Shown here piece by piece: positions 18,488 through 26,421 of a DNA stretch of 64,000 bases (positions within the stretch are counted from its first letter, which is position 1; every line of letters starts with the position of its first letter). Both the position numbers and the translations under genes were made by a program. The notes under the pieces were generated by a model. The model was given only the letters and a program-made list of their open reading frames with translations. It did no database searches and was not told where the DNA came from. The stretch comes from Streptomyces mashuensis (GTDB lineage Bacteria; Actinomycetota; Actinomycetes; Streptomycetales; Streptomycetaceae), in the NCBI RefSeq assembly GCF_014654785.1, contig NZ_BNBD01000002.1, forward strand, positions 496,001 to 560,000. Reading direction: 5' to 3'.

Positions 18488-20952
18488 CACCCCTCGTCAC
18501 CCCCCGGCCCGGACGGGCCGGCGCGCGCCGCCGCACGGGACGCGCCGGACGCGCGAGACGCACCCGCGCCGCCGCCGCGCTGCTCGCGGCCTTCGGCGCA
18601 TCCGCCGGGCTGCTGCTGGCGGCGCCCGGGCCTGCCCGGGCCGGCGCGAACCTCGTCGTCAATCCGGGCTTCGAGTCCGCACGGTCCGCCGATGCGCTCC
18701 CCACCTGCTGGGAGAAGTCGGGTTGGGGCAACAACGACTTCACCGTCTCCACCACCGACGCGGCGCAGGCGCACAGCGGCGGCCGCGCGCTGGCGGTCTC
18801 GGTGACGCGCCGGGTGGACGGCGACCGCAAGGTGCTGATGAAGGAGGACTCCTCCTGCGCCCCCGCCGTCACGCCGGCCCACCAGTACGACCTGTCGCTC
18901 TGGTACCGGAGCACGACCCCGGACGCGTCCGTCACCGTCTTCCGGCACGACGTGAAGGCGGGCTGGCAGTACTGGACCGACCTGAAGTCGCTGCCGGTGA
19001 GCGCGGCGTACGCGCGCGCCGAGGTCCGTACGCCCGTGGTGCCGCCCGGCACCGACCAGATCACCTGGGGTGTGTCGGTGTACGGCGTCGGCACGGTCGT
19101 CACGGACGACTACGACATGGAGGACGCCACACAGCCGGGCGGCGGCGCGGTCTGCACGGCGGGGGACGCGTGCACGAAGGGCACGTGGGCCGTGATGCCG
19201 TTCAGGAACCCGGTGCGCAGCATGCACTCGGTGGTGCTGCACAACGGCAAGGTGCTGCTGGTGGCGGGCTCGGGCAACGACCCGGAGCTGTTCAAGGCGG
19301 GGACGTTCACGTCGGCGCTGTACGACCCGAGGACCGGCGGGATGAAGACGGTCCCGACGCCGGTGGACATGTTCTGCGCGGGCCACGTCCAGCTGTCGGA
19401 CGGCCGGGTCCTCATCATGAGTGGCAACAAGGCGTACCCGGCGGCGGACGGCAGCCACGGCTACGAGGGCTTCAAGGACAGCTACGTCTTCGACCCGGCG
19501 ACCGAGTCGTACGTGAAGACGAACGACATGAACGAGGGGCACTGGTACCCGTCGGCGACGATCCTCGGCAACGGTGACGTGATCAGCTTCGGCGGCCTGA
19601 AGGAGGACTCGACGGGCAGCGTCACGGCCGAGAAGTTCTCGCAGGCGCAGCAGAAGTGGCTGCCGCGCACGGAGGTCAACCAGACCTGGTCGTACTGGGG
19701 CCTGTACCCGTCGATGATCCTGATGCAGGACGGCCGGCTGTTCTACTCGGGCAGCCACGTCTTCGGCAACGGCACGCCGGGCGGCGGCGCGGCGGTGTAC
19801 GACTACGGCGCCAACCGGATCACCGACGTGCCGGGGCTCCAGGACAAGGACCACCGCGACCAGTCGATGAGCGTGCTGCTGCCGCCGGCGCAGGACCAGC
19901 GGGTTCTGACGATGGGCGGCGGCAACGTCAACAGCAACCCGGAGGCGAGCCGCCTGACGGACCTGATCGACCTGAAGCAGCCGAACCCGGCGTACGTGCC
20001 GGGCCCGCCGCTGCCGCAGGGCACGGTGGACCAGGGCCAGGGACCGAAGCCGGAGACGGGCGCACAGGGGAAGATGTACGTGTCGGCGGTGCTGATGCCG
20101 GACGGCAAGGTGCTGGAGACGGGCGGCGGGCTGCACGACCGGGCGGACCCGGTGTTCGAGGCGTCGTTCTTCGACCCGGCGACGAACGGGTTCCAGGCCG
20201 GTCTGGCGACGGACCCGGTCCCGCGGACGTACCACTCGTCGGCGTTCCTGCTGCCGGACGGGAGGGTGATGGCGGTGGGCGACAACCCGGGCAACGGGAC
20301 GTTCGACGACCACGTCTCGATCTACACGCCCCCTTATCTGTACAAGGGCGCGCGCCCGCAGATCACGGCGGTCGCGAACAACCGCTGGCAGTACGCGAGC
20401 ACGCAGCGGATCACGGTGGACCGCCCGGTGGTGAAGGCGGAACTGATCCGCCCGGCGGCGGTGACGCACTCGTCGGACCCGAACCAGCGGTTCGTCGACC
20501 TGCCGATGACGGTGGGCACGGACGGCACGACGATCGACCTGAACGTCACGAGCAACCCGAACCTGGCGCCGCCGGGCTGGTACATGCTGTTCGCGGTGGA
20601 CGCGAACGGTGTCCCGTCGGTGGCGTCGTGGGTGCACCTCGGCGGCCCGGAGGCGCTGGCGGCCGCGGCGGCACCGGCGGTGCATGGCTTCGCGCGGCAC
20701 ATGACGGGCGAGGTGAAGGGTCCGGGGCAGCAGCGCAGTCATGAGCCGGTGTCCCCGCAGATCGCGGGCTGCGACCGGCACTACGGCGAGGCGAATGTGT
20801 GCGTGCCGACGGTGTTCCCGAAGGCGGTGGCGGCGACGACGGAGGCACGCTGCACGTGGCTGAAGGAGCACGGTTACGGAAGGCTGCGGCTGAACGGGCG
20901 GGCGGACCCGCTGGGGCTGGACCTGGACGGGAACGGGGTGGCCTGCGGCTGA
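18484..20952 (+). CDS. secreted copper-radical oxidase, galactose oxidase/GlxA-like
   Basis: 822 residues. After a twin-Arg-rich leader comes a carbohydrate-binding-like beta domain (~55-215), a kelch beta-propeller and a C-terminal early-set domain (DUF1929). Residues matching the galactose oxidase copper site are Cys298 (MFCAGH) and Tyr355 (HWYPSATI), the thioether-crosslink pair, plus ligands Tyr583/His584 (RTYHSSAF) and His662 (VTHSSDPN). The last ~60 residues carry cysteines and DPLGLDLDGNGVACG, an Excalibur-like calcium motif. Such enzymes oxidise sugar alcohol groups; GlxA of S. lividans acts with CslA in hyphal-tip glycan deposition. Third gene of the operon with GTGA overlap. Confidence 0.9.
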   Translation: MTPLVTPRPGRAGARRRTGRAGRARRTRAAAALLAAFGASAGLLLAAPGPARAGANLVVNPGFESARSADALPTCWEKSGWGNNDFTVSTTDAAQAHSGGRALAVSVTRRVDGDRKVLMKEDSSCAPAVTPAHQYDLSLWYRSTTPDASVTVFRHDVKAGWQYWTDLKSLPVSAAYARAEVRTPVVPPGTDQITWGVSVYGVGTVVTDDYDMEDATQPGGGAVCTAGDACTKGTWAVMPFRNPVRSMHSVVLHNGKVLLVAGSGNDPELFKAGTFTSALYDPRTGGMKTVPTPVDMFCAGHVQLSDGRVLIMSGNKAYPAADGSHGYEGFKDSYVFDPATESYVKTNDMNEGHWYPSATILGNGDVISFGGLKEDSTGSVTAEKFSQAQQKWLPRTEVNQTWSYWGLYPSMILMQDGRLFYSGSHVFGNGTPGGGAAVYDYGANRITDVPGLQDKDHRDQSMSVLLPPAQDQRVLTMGGGNVNSNPEASRLTDLIDLKQPNPAYVPGPPLPQGTVDQGQGPKPETGAQGKMYVSAVLMPDGKVLETGGGLHDRADPVFEASFFDPATNGFQAGLATDPVPRTYHSSAFLLPDGRVMAVGDNPGNGTFDDHVSIYTPPYLYKGARPQITAVANNRWQYASTQRITVDRPVVKAELIRPAAVTHSSDPNQRFVDLPMTVGTDGTTIDLNVTSNPNLAPPGWYMLFAVDANGVPSVASWVHLGGPEALAAAAAPAVHGFARHMTGEVKGPGQQRSHEPVSPQIAGCDRHYGEANVCVPTVFPKAVAATTEARCTWLKEHGYGRLRLNGRADPLGLDLDGNGVACG

Positions 20953-20974
20953 GGCCCATATGTTGTGGGACCCC

Positions 20975-21013
20975 GCACCGGCGGCATGCGAGAGGTGAGC
21001 ATGCCGCCGGTGC
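20975..21013. terminator. bidirectional terminator behind oxidase operon
   Basis: GCACCGGCGGCATGC (20975-20989), nine-base loop, GCATGCCGCCGGTGC (20999-21013): a perfect 15-bp stem between convergent genes ending at 20952 and 21028. Confidence 0.9.
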
Positions 21014-21027
21014 TGGTCGTTTCGGGG

Positions 21028-21633
21028 TCACGGGGTGGGCACCCGCTGCGGAAGGATGTGGGTGTTCCGGAAGTGGCTGCGGATGGCGACGGTGGCGAGG
21101 GTGAGCCGTTGCGGGTCGGGGACGGGCGCGGCGGCGGCAGCCCGCCGGGCGTTCTCCAGACTGACGCAGTCGGCGCAGCCGACGGGGGTGATGTAGCGGG
21201 AGCGCGGGATGGTGTGGCCGGTGACGAGCTCGAACCAGAGGGCCTTGCCGCGGGTGCCACGGGGGGCGGGCTCGGCACCCCAGTCGCGGGCGTAGGCGCG
21301 GACGAGGGCGAGGCCGCGGCCGGCCTCGGCGAGATGCCCGGCCGCGGCGCGGGCGCGGAAGGGGGCGGGGACGAAGCGGCTGGTGTCGCGGACGGTGACG
21401 CGCACGCGCTCGCGGTCGAGGCCGCGGAGGTGGAGGGAGAAGGGGCCGGCGGTGTGCAGGTAGGCGTTGGTGAGGAGTTCGGAGGCGAGGAGGGTGGCGG
21501 TGTCGGCGAGGGGGGCGAGGTGGTGGGCGTGGAGGACGGAGCGGACGGTGGTGCGGGCGGTGGCGACGGCACGGGGGTCGCGCGGCAGTTCGAGGACGTA
21601 GGACCAGGGCTCGGACGGCGATACGGTGGCCAT
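21028..21633 (-). CDS. anti-sigma-type ATP-binding protein (HATPase_c_2)
   Basis: 201 residues. The N-terminal two thirds show a GHKL ATPase of the RsbW/SpoIIAB type: TLLASELLTNAYLHTAG (N box), DTSRFVPAP, and GRGLALVRAYARDWG (G boxes). The C-terminal ~60 residues include two cysteines (VGCADCVSLE) and are not recognised. It is divergent from an HTH/DUF397 pair, an arrangement recurring across Streptomyces (abaA/whiJ-type loci) that affects development and antibiotic production. Target protein unknown. Confidence 0.85.
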   Translation of the reverse strand: MATVSPSEPWSYVLELPRDPRAVATARTTVRSVLHAHHLAPLADTATLLASELLTNAYLHTAGPFSLHLRGLDRERVRVTVRDTSRFVPAPFRARAAAGHLAEAGRGLALVRAYARDWGAEPAPRGTRGKALWFELVTGHTIPRSRYITPVGCADCVSLENARRAAAAAPVPDPQRLTLATVAIRSHFRNTHILPQRVPTP

Positions 21634-21689
21634 GAAGTCTCCGGAAGTCCGGTGGGAGGTGGGTGAGTTGGCGATCCGGTAGCGCCGCG

Positions 21690-21724
21690 CGCTGAAATTA
21701 TTCAGCGGTACGGGATGAATTCAT
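21690..21724. promoter_or_regulatory. palindromes in divergent ATPase/HTH promoter region
   Basis: CGCTGAA-ATTA-TTCAGCG (21690-21707) and the perfect palindrome ATGAATTCAT (21715-21724) lie between the divergent ATPase and HTH genes in unusually A/T-rich DNA. A further CCAC-TCGT-GTGG follows close by. Good operator candidates for the HTH regulator at 21789. Confidence 0.5.
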
Positions 21725-21788
21725 ATCGCACACCACTCGTGTGGGTTACGACCCTTCGCACAGCGCACGAACAGAGAGAGACCCGAGG

Positions 21789-22652
21789 ATGCCACTCAGG
21801 AGCAGCCCGACTGCCCGACAGCTCAGGCTCGGGGCCGAGCTGCGGAAGATGCGTGAACGGGCGGGGCTGACGTCAACGGAAGCGGGCCGTCTCCTCGGCA
21901 CGAACCAGGCACAGATCAGCAACATCGAAGCGAGCCGCTTCGGGGTGAGCGAAGACCGCATCCGGGCCTTGGCGCGCAACTACTCGTGTGGCGACGAGAC
22001 GCTGATCAACGCGCTCGTCAGGATGGCGGGTGAACGCAAGAAGGGCTGGTGGGAAGAGTACCGAGGTATCTTGCCGCCCGATCTGCTCGATCTTGCAGAG
22101 CTTGAACACCATGCGGTCGTTCTGCGAGGCGCCTACGTTGCCCACCTGCCCGGCTTGTTGCAGACAGCCGAGCACGCACGCGAGGTGTTCCGGCAGGCCG
22201 TACCGCGCCTCGCCCCGCCTGAAATCGAACATCGCGTATCGCACAGGGTCAAACGGCAGGAAGTCCTTTTCAGGGACAGGCCGACGCCTTTCACAGCCAT
22301 CATCCACGAGGCAGCTCTACGGATGCGCTTCGGAGGGCCCTGCACCGCTCTCCATCAGCTCCGGCACATCCTCGAAATGTCGGAGCGCGAGCACATCACC
22401 GTGCGAGTGATCACCTTCGACGCCGGCTCCTTCCCCGGGTCGGGCCAATCGATCCTCTACGCTGCTGGGCCCGTGAGGCAGTTGGACACGATCCATCTCG
22501 ACACAGAGCACGGGTCGGCCTTGCTGGACGCGGAAGCGCGGCTGGAAAACTACCGCGTCGTTCTCGACCGGCTAGAGGAAATCGCACTGGGGCCACGCGA
22601 GTCACGCAAGCTGATCCACGGCCTCGCCCAAGAGCTTAGAGGAGCACCGTGA
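21789..22652 (+). CDS. Scr1/WhiJ-type helix-turn-helix regulator (DUF5753)
   Basis: 287 residues from the ATG at 21789. The N-terminal Xre HTH (LRKMRERAGLTSTEAGRLLG, then NQAQISNIE) is followed by the DUF5753 domain (LPGLLQTAEHAREVFR, RVKRQEVLF, IIHEAALR and the late YRVVLDRLEEIAL). These proteins pair with small DUF397 proteins and antagonise or assist them in developmental control. The downstream DUF397 gene overlaps by four bases (GTGA). Confidence 0.92.
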   Translation: MPLRSSPTARQLRLGAELRKMRERAGLTSTEAGRLLGTNQAQISNIEASRFGVSEDRIRALARNYSCGDETLINALVRMAGERKKGWWEEYRGILPPDLLDLAELEHHAVVLRGAYVAHLPGLLQTAEHAREVFRQAVPRLAPPEIEHRVSHRVKRQEVLFRDRPTPFTAIIHEAALRMRFGGPCTALHQLRHILEMSEREHITVRVITFDAGSFPGSGQSILYAAGPVRQLDTIHLDTEHGSALLDAEARLENYRVVLDRLEEIALGPRESRKLIHGLAQELRGAP

Positions 22653-22894
22653 CCTCCACCACTTGGCAGAAGTCGTCGTACAGCGGGGACGACTCGTCGT
22701 GCATATATCTGGCCGCAACTGGCTGGCAGAAATCGTCGTTCAGCGCCCATGGGGACGCATGCATGTATCTCCGCAAGGCCCCGCACCGCGCAATCCAGCT
22801 CCGCGAGAGCGACGACCCCGGGGTCGTCCTTACCACCACCCCGCAGCACCTGCACGCCCTCCTCACCGCTATCAAGGCGAACCGCCTGCGCTAG
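22649..22894 (+). CDS. DUF397 small protein with doubled N-terminal motif
   Basis: 81 residues with GTG start, translationally coupled to the HTH gene. DUF397 proteins carry one W-x-K-S-S-[YF]-S motif followed by the IxLRESDxP segment. Here the motif occurs twice in tandem (WQKSSYSGDDSSCIYL, then WQKSSFSAHGDACMYL) before a single RESDDPG core. Function within the ATPase/HTH/DUF397 regulatory trio is inferred. A large palindrome starts two bases behind the stop. Confidence 0.88.
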   Translation: MTSTTWQKSSYSGDDSSCIYLAATGWQKSSFSAHGDACMYLRKAPHRAIQLRESDDPGVVLTTTPQHLHALLTAIKANRLR

Positions 22895-22896
22895 GC

Positions 22897-23074
22897 GTGT
22901 CCGGCGGATCATGCAGCGCCCCGTAGGGGCGCGGGGAACTGCGCGATCGGCCACCGACGGCCCGCAGCTGCCACGCCACCCCGGAACCGGCTGCGGGCGC
23001 GTCGTGGCTTGTCGCGCAGTTCCCCGCGCCCCTACGGGCGCCGTGGTAGCGCGTGACGAAGATCCGCCGGACAC
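22897..23074. repeat. 178-bp nested palindrome, MITE-like
   Basis: Three nested inverted-repeat layers share one centre. Outer ends: GTGTCCGGCGGATC (22897-22910) and its complement (23061-23074). Middle: a perfect 24-bp arm at 22923-22946 and 23012-23035. Inner: GCCCGCAGC (22960-22968) and GCTGCGGGC (22990-22998). The middle arm resembles a hairpin widespread in Streptomyces genomes. Together with 22895-23484 it fills a 590-base gene-free stretch. Confidence 0.75.
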
Positions 23075-23111
23075 ACCCTGACGGCCGGCAACGCGGTCGT
23101 ACCGGCCCCGA

Positions 23112-23478
23112 AGCGCAACTACGCCGCTTCGCGGCTCCGGGGCGGGGAGGGCGGCGGCGGGCGCCGGGGGCCGTCCGCTGCGCGTCCGTAGGCGCCACCC
23201 CGCATCACGCAGGCGAACGCCCCACGGGGGAACCCGAAGAGAACCCGCCGCTCCGCGGCTCAACAGGGCGCACCCGGCACCGCAGACGCACACCACCCGC
23301 AGCGCAACTACGCCGCTTCGCGGCTCCGGGCGGGGAGGGCGGCGGCGGGCGCCGGGGGCCGTCCGCTGCGCGTCCGTAGGCGCCACCCGGCATCGCGACA
23401 GTGAACGCCACAGGGGCGACCGCCGAAGCGAAACCCGCCGCTCCGCGGCTCAACGGGCGCACCCGGCGCCGCGTCACG
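23112..23478. repeat. two tandem copies of a ~189-bp unit
   Basis: A unit of about 189 bases is present twice in tandem, from ~23112 and ~23301. The first ~85 bases of each copy are nearly identical; the rest has drifted. Each copy carries two small hairpins, GCCGC-TTC-GCGGC (23123, 23312) and GCCGC-TCC-GCGGC (23247, 23437). No convincing reading frame crosses the repeat. It lies between the palindrome and the AhpD-like gene. Confidence 0.8.
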
Positions 23479-23484
23479 TCGAGG

Positions 23485-23943
23485 TCAGCCCTCCACGGCG
23501 TACCGACTGGTGATCGCGACACGGTTGAACGCGTTCATCAGGGTGGCGATCCAGGCGATGGCGGAGACCTGGTCCGCGGTGAGTACGGCCGCGGCGGCGT
23601 CGTAGTCCGCGTCGCTGACGTGTCCGTCGGACACGCGTGTCACCGCCTCGGTCAGACGAAGGGCGGCGCGCTCGGGCTCGGAGAAGTAGCCGGTCTCCTG
23701 CCATCCGGGCAGGACGGCGATGCGGTCGGGGTTCTCGCCCTTCTTCAGGGCGTCGCGGGTGTGCATGCGCAAGCAGAACGCGCAGCCGTTGATCTGGGAG
23801 ACGCGGATCTTCAGCAGCTCGACCAGGAGCGGGTCGAGGCCCGCCGCGGCAGCGGCCCCTTCGACCTCGGACCAGAGGGCGATGAGGGCCTTGTACGCGG
23901 CCGGGTGCTGCTTGCCGATGTTGACTCGCTGGGGGGCGTTCAT
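23485..23943 (-). CDS. carboxymuconolactone decarboxylase/AhpD-like protein
   Basis: 152 residues, all-alpha AhpD fold. The active-site signature E-x11-C-x2-C-x3-H is present in ELLKIRVSQINGCAFCLRMH, indicating peroxidase-type thiol chemistry. Proteins of this kind are the standard partner of ECF41 sigma factors. The sigma gene lies just upstream on the same strand, and a matching promoter sits in the 70-base gap. Expected role: peroxide or electrophile defence under the sigma factor; substrate unknown. Confidence 0.9.
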   Translation of the reverse strand: MNAPQRVNIGKQHPAAYKALIALWSEVEGAAAAAGLDPLLVELLKIRVSQINGCAFCLRMHTRDALKKGENPDRIAVLPGWQETGYFSEPERAALRLTEAVTRVSDGHVSDADYDAAAAVLTADQVSAIAWIATLMNAFNRVAITSRYAVEG

Positions 23944-23984
23944 TGTTCCTTCGATTCGTCGCTCGTGCGCTGTGTCATCAGGGA

Positions 23985-24011
23985 GACGAGACAGCCCCCG
24001 CAGGTGTGACG
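23985..24011 (-). promoter_or_regulatory. ECF41-type promoter for AhpD-like gene
   Basis: On the minus strand: CGTCACA (-35, 24011-24005), 16-base spacer, CGTC (-10, 23988-23985), 41 bases before the AhpD-like start. This closely matches the described ECF41 consensus TGTCACA-n16-CGTC. It starts two bases behind the sigma factor stop codon, so the partner gene can be transcribed independently of the sigma gene. Confidence 0.75.
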
Positions 24012-24013
24012 GC

Positions 24014-24904
24014 TCAGACGCGCGTGAGTTTGTCGGGATTGAGGACCCGGCGGTACGCGGTGATCAGACCGTCGGCGATCTGGACGGTGTCCACGGAGTG
24101 GACCCGGCCTTCGCAGTGGAAGACCAGGGCGAGCTCGCCACCGACCTCGGCGAGGTCGATACGGTCCGGATGCCACTGGCGCCCCACGCGCACCATGATC
24201 TCGGCGATGCGCTCCCCGCCGTGGACGAGCTTGCGCGCCGCGGAGACGTTGCCGCCGCCGTCGGTGACGAAGACGGCGTCCGGGTGCAGGAGCCTGACCA
24301 GGCCGGCCAGGTCCCCGGCCTCGTACGCGGCGCGGAAGACCTCGAGGACGCGTTCGCGCTCCGCTTTCGACGCCTGCGGCACGGACTGCTTCGCCTTGGC
24401 CACCCGCCGTCGCGCCCTCGAAGCGAGCTGCCGGGCGCCCGGTACGGAGACGTCCAGCACTTCGGCGATCCTGCCGAACTCCAACCCGAAGACATCGTGC
24501 AGGACGAAAGCCACCCGCTCCGGGGGGCTCAGCTCCTCCATGATCAGCAGCATCGCCGAGCTGACGGACTCGTCGACGAGTACGGGCTGCGACGCGTCGG
24601 GACCCGTCAGCAGTGGCTCCGGCAGCCACGGTCCGACATAGCTCTCCCGACGGACACGGGCACTCCTGAGGATGTCGTACGACCGCCGCGCCGCCACCGT
24701 CACCAGCCAGGCCCGCAGGTCACCGATGTCCTGCAGGTCCGCTCCGGCCGCCCGCAACCACACGTCCTGGGTCACGTCCTCGGCATCGGCCACGCTCCCC
24801 AGCAGCCGGTACGCCACACCGAAGACCGCGGGCCGGTGACTCTCCCATCCGGCTCCGAGCGGGTCCTCCTGCTCGGACCCCGCGGACCCGTGCCCGTCAC
24901 CCAT
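24014..24904 (-). CDS. ECF41 group sigma factor with SnoaL-like C-terminal extension
   Basis: 296 residues. Sigma region 2 (FGVAYRLLGSVADAEDVTQDVWLR) and region 4 (FVLHDVFGLEFGRIAEVLDV) are followed by a ~110-residue SnoaL-like domain. The ECF41 hallmarks are all visible: WLPEP between regions 2 and 4, DGGGN in the SnoaL part, and NPDKL at the extreme C-terminus. In this group the extension, not a separate anti-sigma factor, controls activity. No anti-sigma gene is nearby, and the AhpD-like partner lies directly downstream. Confidence 0.93.
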   Translation of the reverse strand: MGDGHGSAGSEQEDPLGAGWESHRPAVFGVAYRLLGSVADAEDVTQDVWLRAAGADLQDIGDLRAWLVTVAARRSYDILRSARVRRESYVGPWLPEPLLTGPDASQPVLVDESVSSAMLLIMEELSPPERVAFVLHDVFGLEFGRIAEVLDVSVPGARQLASRARRRVAKAKQSVPQASKAERERVLEVFRAAYEAGDLAGLVRLLHPDAVFVTDGGGNVSAARKLVHGGERIAEIMVRVGRQWHPDRIDLAEVGGELALVFHCEGRVHSVDTVQIADGLITAYRRVLNPDKLTRV

Positions 24905-25022
24905 GCAGATCGCAACCTCCTCCAGCGCCGATCCAGCGTAGCCATCCGAACCCGGCCCCTCCCCGCGCACACACCGAGCGCAGTGACCGGACGCCGGCCG
25001 AAGAGACGGATCGGAGGGACGG

Positions 25023-26421
25023 CTAGGACTCACTCCGTACGCGGAGGGAGACCGTGGTGGGGGACTCGGAGTCCCCGAGGCCGACGGCCAGCACCACCTT
25101 GTCCTCCTCCCGGCCACCCCGCAGCGCGGGAAGCGCGGCCTGGCCGCGGGCGTCCGTGGTGACGAGAGTTTCGGTCGTGCCGTCGCTGAACGTCGTGCCA
25201 CCGTCGGAGCGCACACGGCACGTGAGCGGTACGCCGGGGATGGGCAGGCCCTTGCTGACGTACTGGACCACGCCCGAAACCCCGGTGAGTTGACCTGGCG
25301 CTGTCTCGGTCACGAGTTGGGACACGAACCGGGTTTCCCCCAGCGCACTTTCGGGGTCGTCGGGAATCGGGTACTGCCCGATCGACGCGTTGGCCGGGTT
25401 GGTGTACCAGACGCATTTGCCGTGCTGGTCCACCCACAGCCCCAGGGCGTCACCGCCGTTCGGCAGGGACGGGCCCGGCAGCTCGGTGATGCTCTTGTCC
25501 GTGCGGAAGCGTGAGATCCCCTTGCTGGTCGCCACCCAGAGATTTCCGTCGGCGCCCAGCATCATTTGCCGAGGCGCGCCCCAGCTGGAGATGTACCGCT
25601 GCGTCCAGCTGCGGAGGGCCGTGTCGTACCGGCAGATCTGTGGGGGATTCTCGGTGCCCACCCATATCGCGTCCCCATTGGGGCCGGCGACGACGTGAAC
25701 CGGCTTCTGGCTGCTTCCCCAGGGGAGCGGTATGGGTTGAGGCTGCTCGTCCATGGCCGGGGTGTACCTGTACAGGCTGTTCGTTTTCCGCGGGTAGTCT
25801 CCTGAACTGGCCTGGCCCGTCGCCCAATAGGTGCAGTCGGCGGGCGTTCCAGCCCCAGGGGGAGCGGTGACGGCCACGGACCAGAGCCAGGTGTCGTAGA
25901 TGGGGTTCTCCCGGGGTCGGGAAAGAGATATTTGCCGGGAATTCCGGATTCATCCTCCGAGTCGCAGTATCCGATCATGGTGTGCACGGGTTCGGCGAAT
26001 ATGACCCGGTAGGAATACACACGGGTCGTGGATCACGCGTTTCCGTATAGGTCATGAGCCGCGTGAGGGTCTGCGGCAGCGGCTCGGAATCGAGAGTGAA
26101 CTGCGTGAGCACCTTCTGATTCACGATGTCGTACTGGATGATCGGGTACTCCGCATACGAGGGAGAGGCGATCCATACGGACTTCCTCCCGTCGGTTCGC
26201 AGCGCGCGGGGGTCCGGAACGATCCCGGCGGAGGGGATGGGGACATCGTTGCCGGTCGGGAGTTGACTGGCAGGGCTTGCCCGGTTCACTTGGACGAGTC
26301 GGCTGTTGTCGGTCGTCACCCAGAGGTATCCGTCCTGCCCTAGGGTGACGTACTGCGGAACAGGCGGAAAATCGGTGCCCTTGAGAAGAGGATATTCCAC
26401 GGGTTCGCCGGCGCCCGGCAT
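25023..26421 (-). pseudogene. beta-propeller (streptogramin-lyase-like) protein, two frameshifts
   Basis: One protein spread over three frames. From the ATG at 26421 (AAGGAG nine bases ahead) repeats such as GQDGYLWVTTDN and DGRKSVWIASPS run to about 26020. The frame then changes at a GTGTGT run and again near 25915 at CCCCGGG, after which ENPIYDTWLWSVAVTAP and further repeats (GADGNLWVATSKG) continue to the stop. A C-terminal Ig-like domain ends the protein. The blades resemble Vgb-type propellers, but the family call is tentative. There is no signal peptide. It is either a decayed gene or two sequencing errors at simple runs. Confidence 0.65.

Noticed and set aside
22895..23480. Protein-coding genes within the palindrome and tandem repeat
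   Set aside because: All frames are Arg/Gly/Pro-rich, duplicated with the repeat, and lack any conserved pattern.
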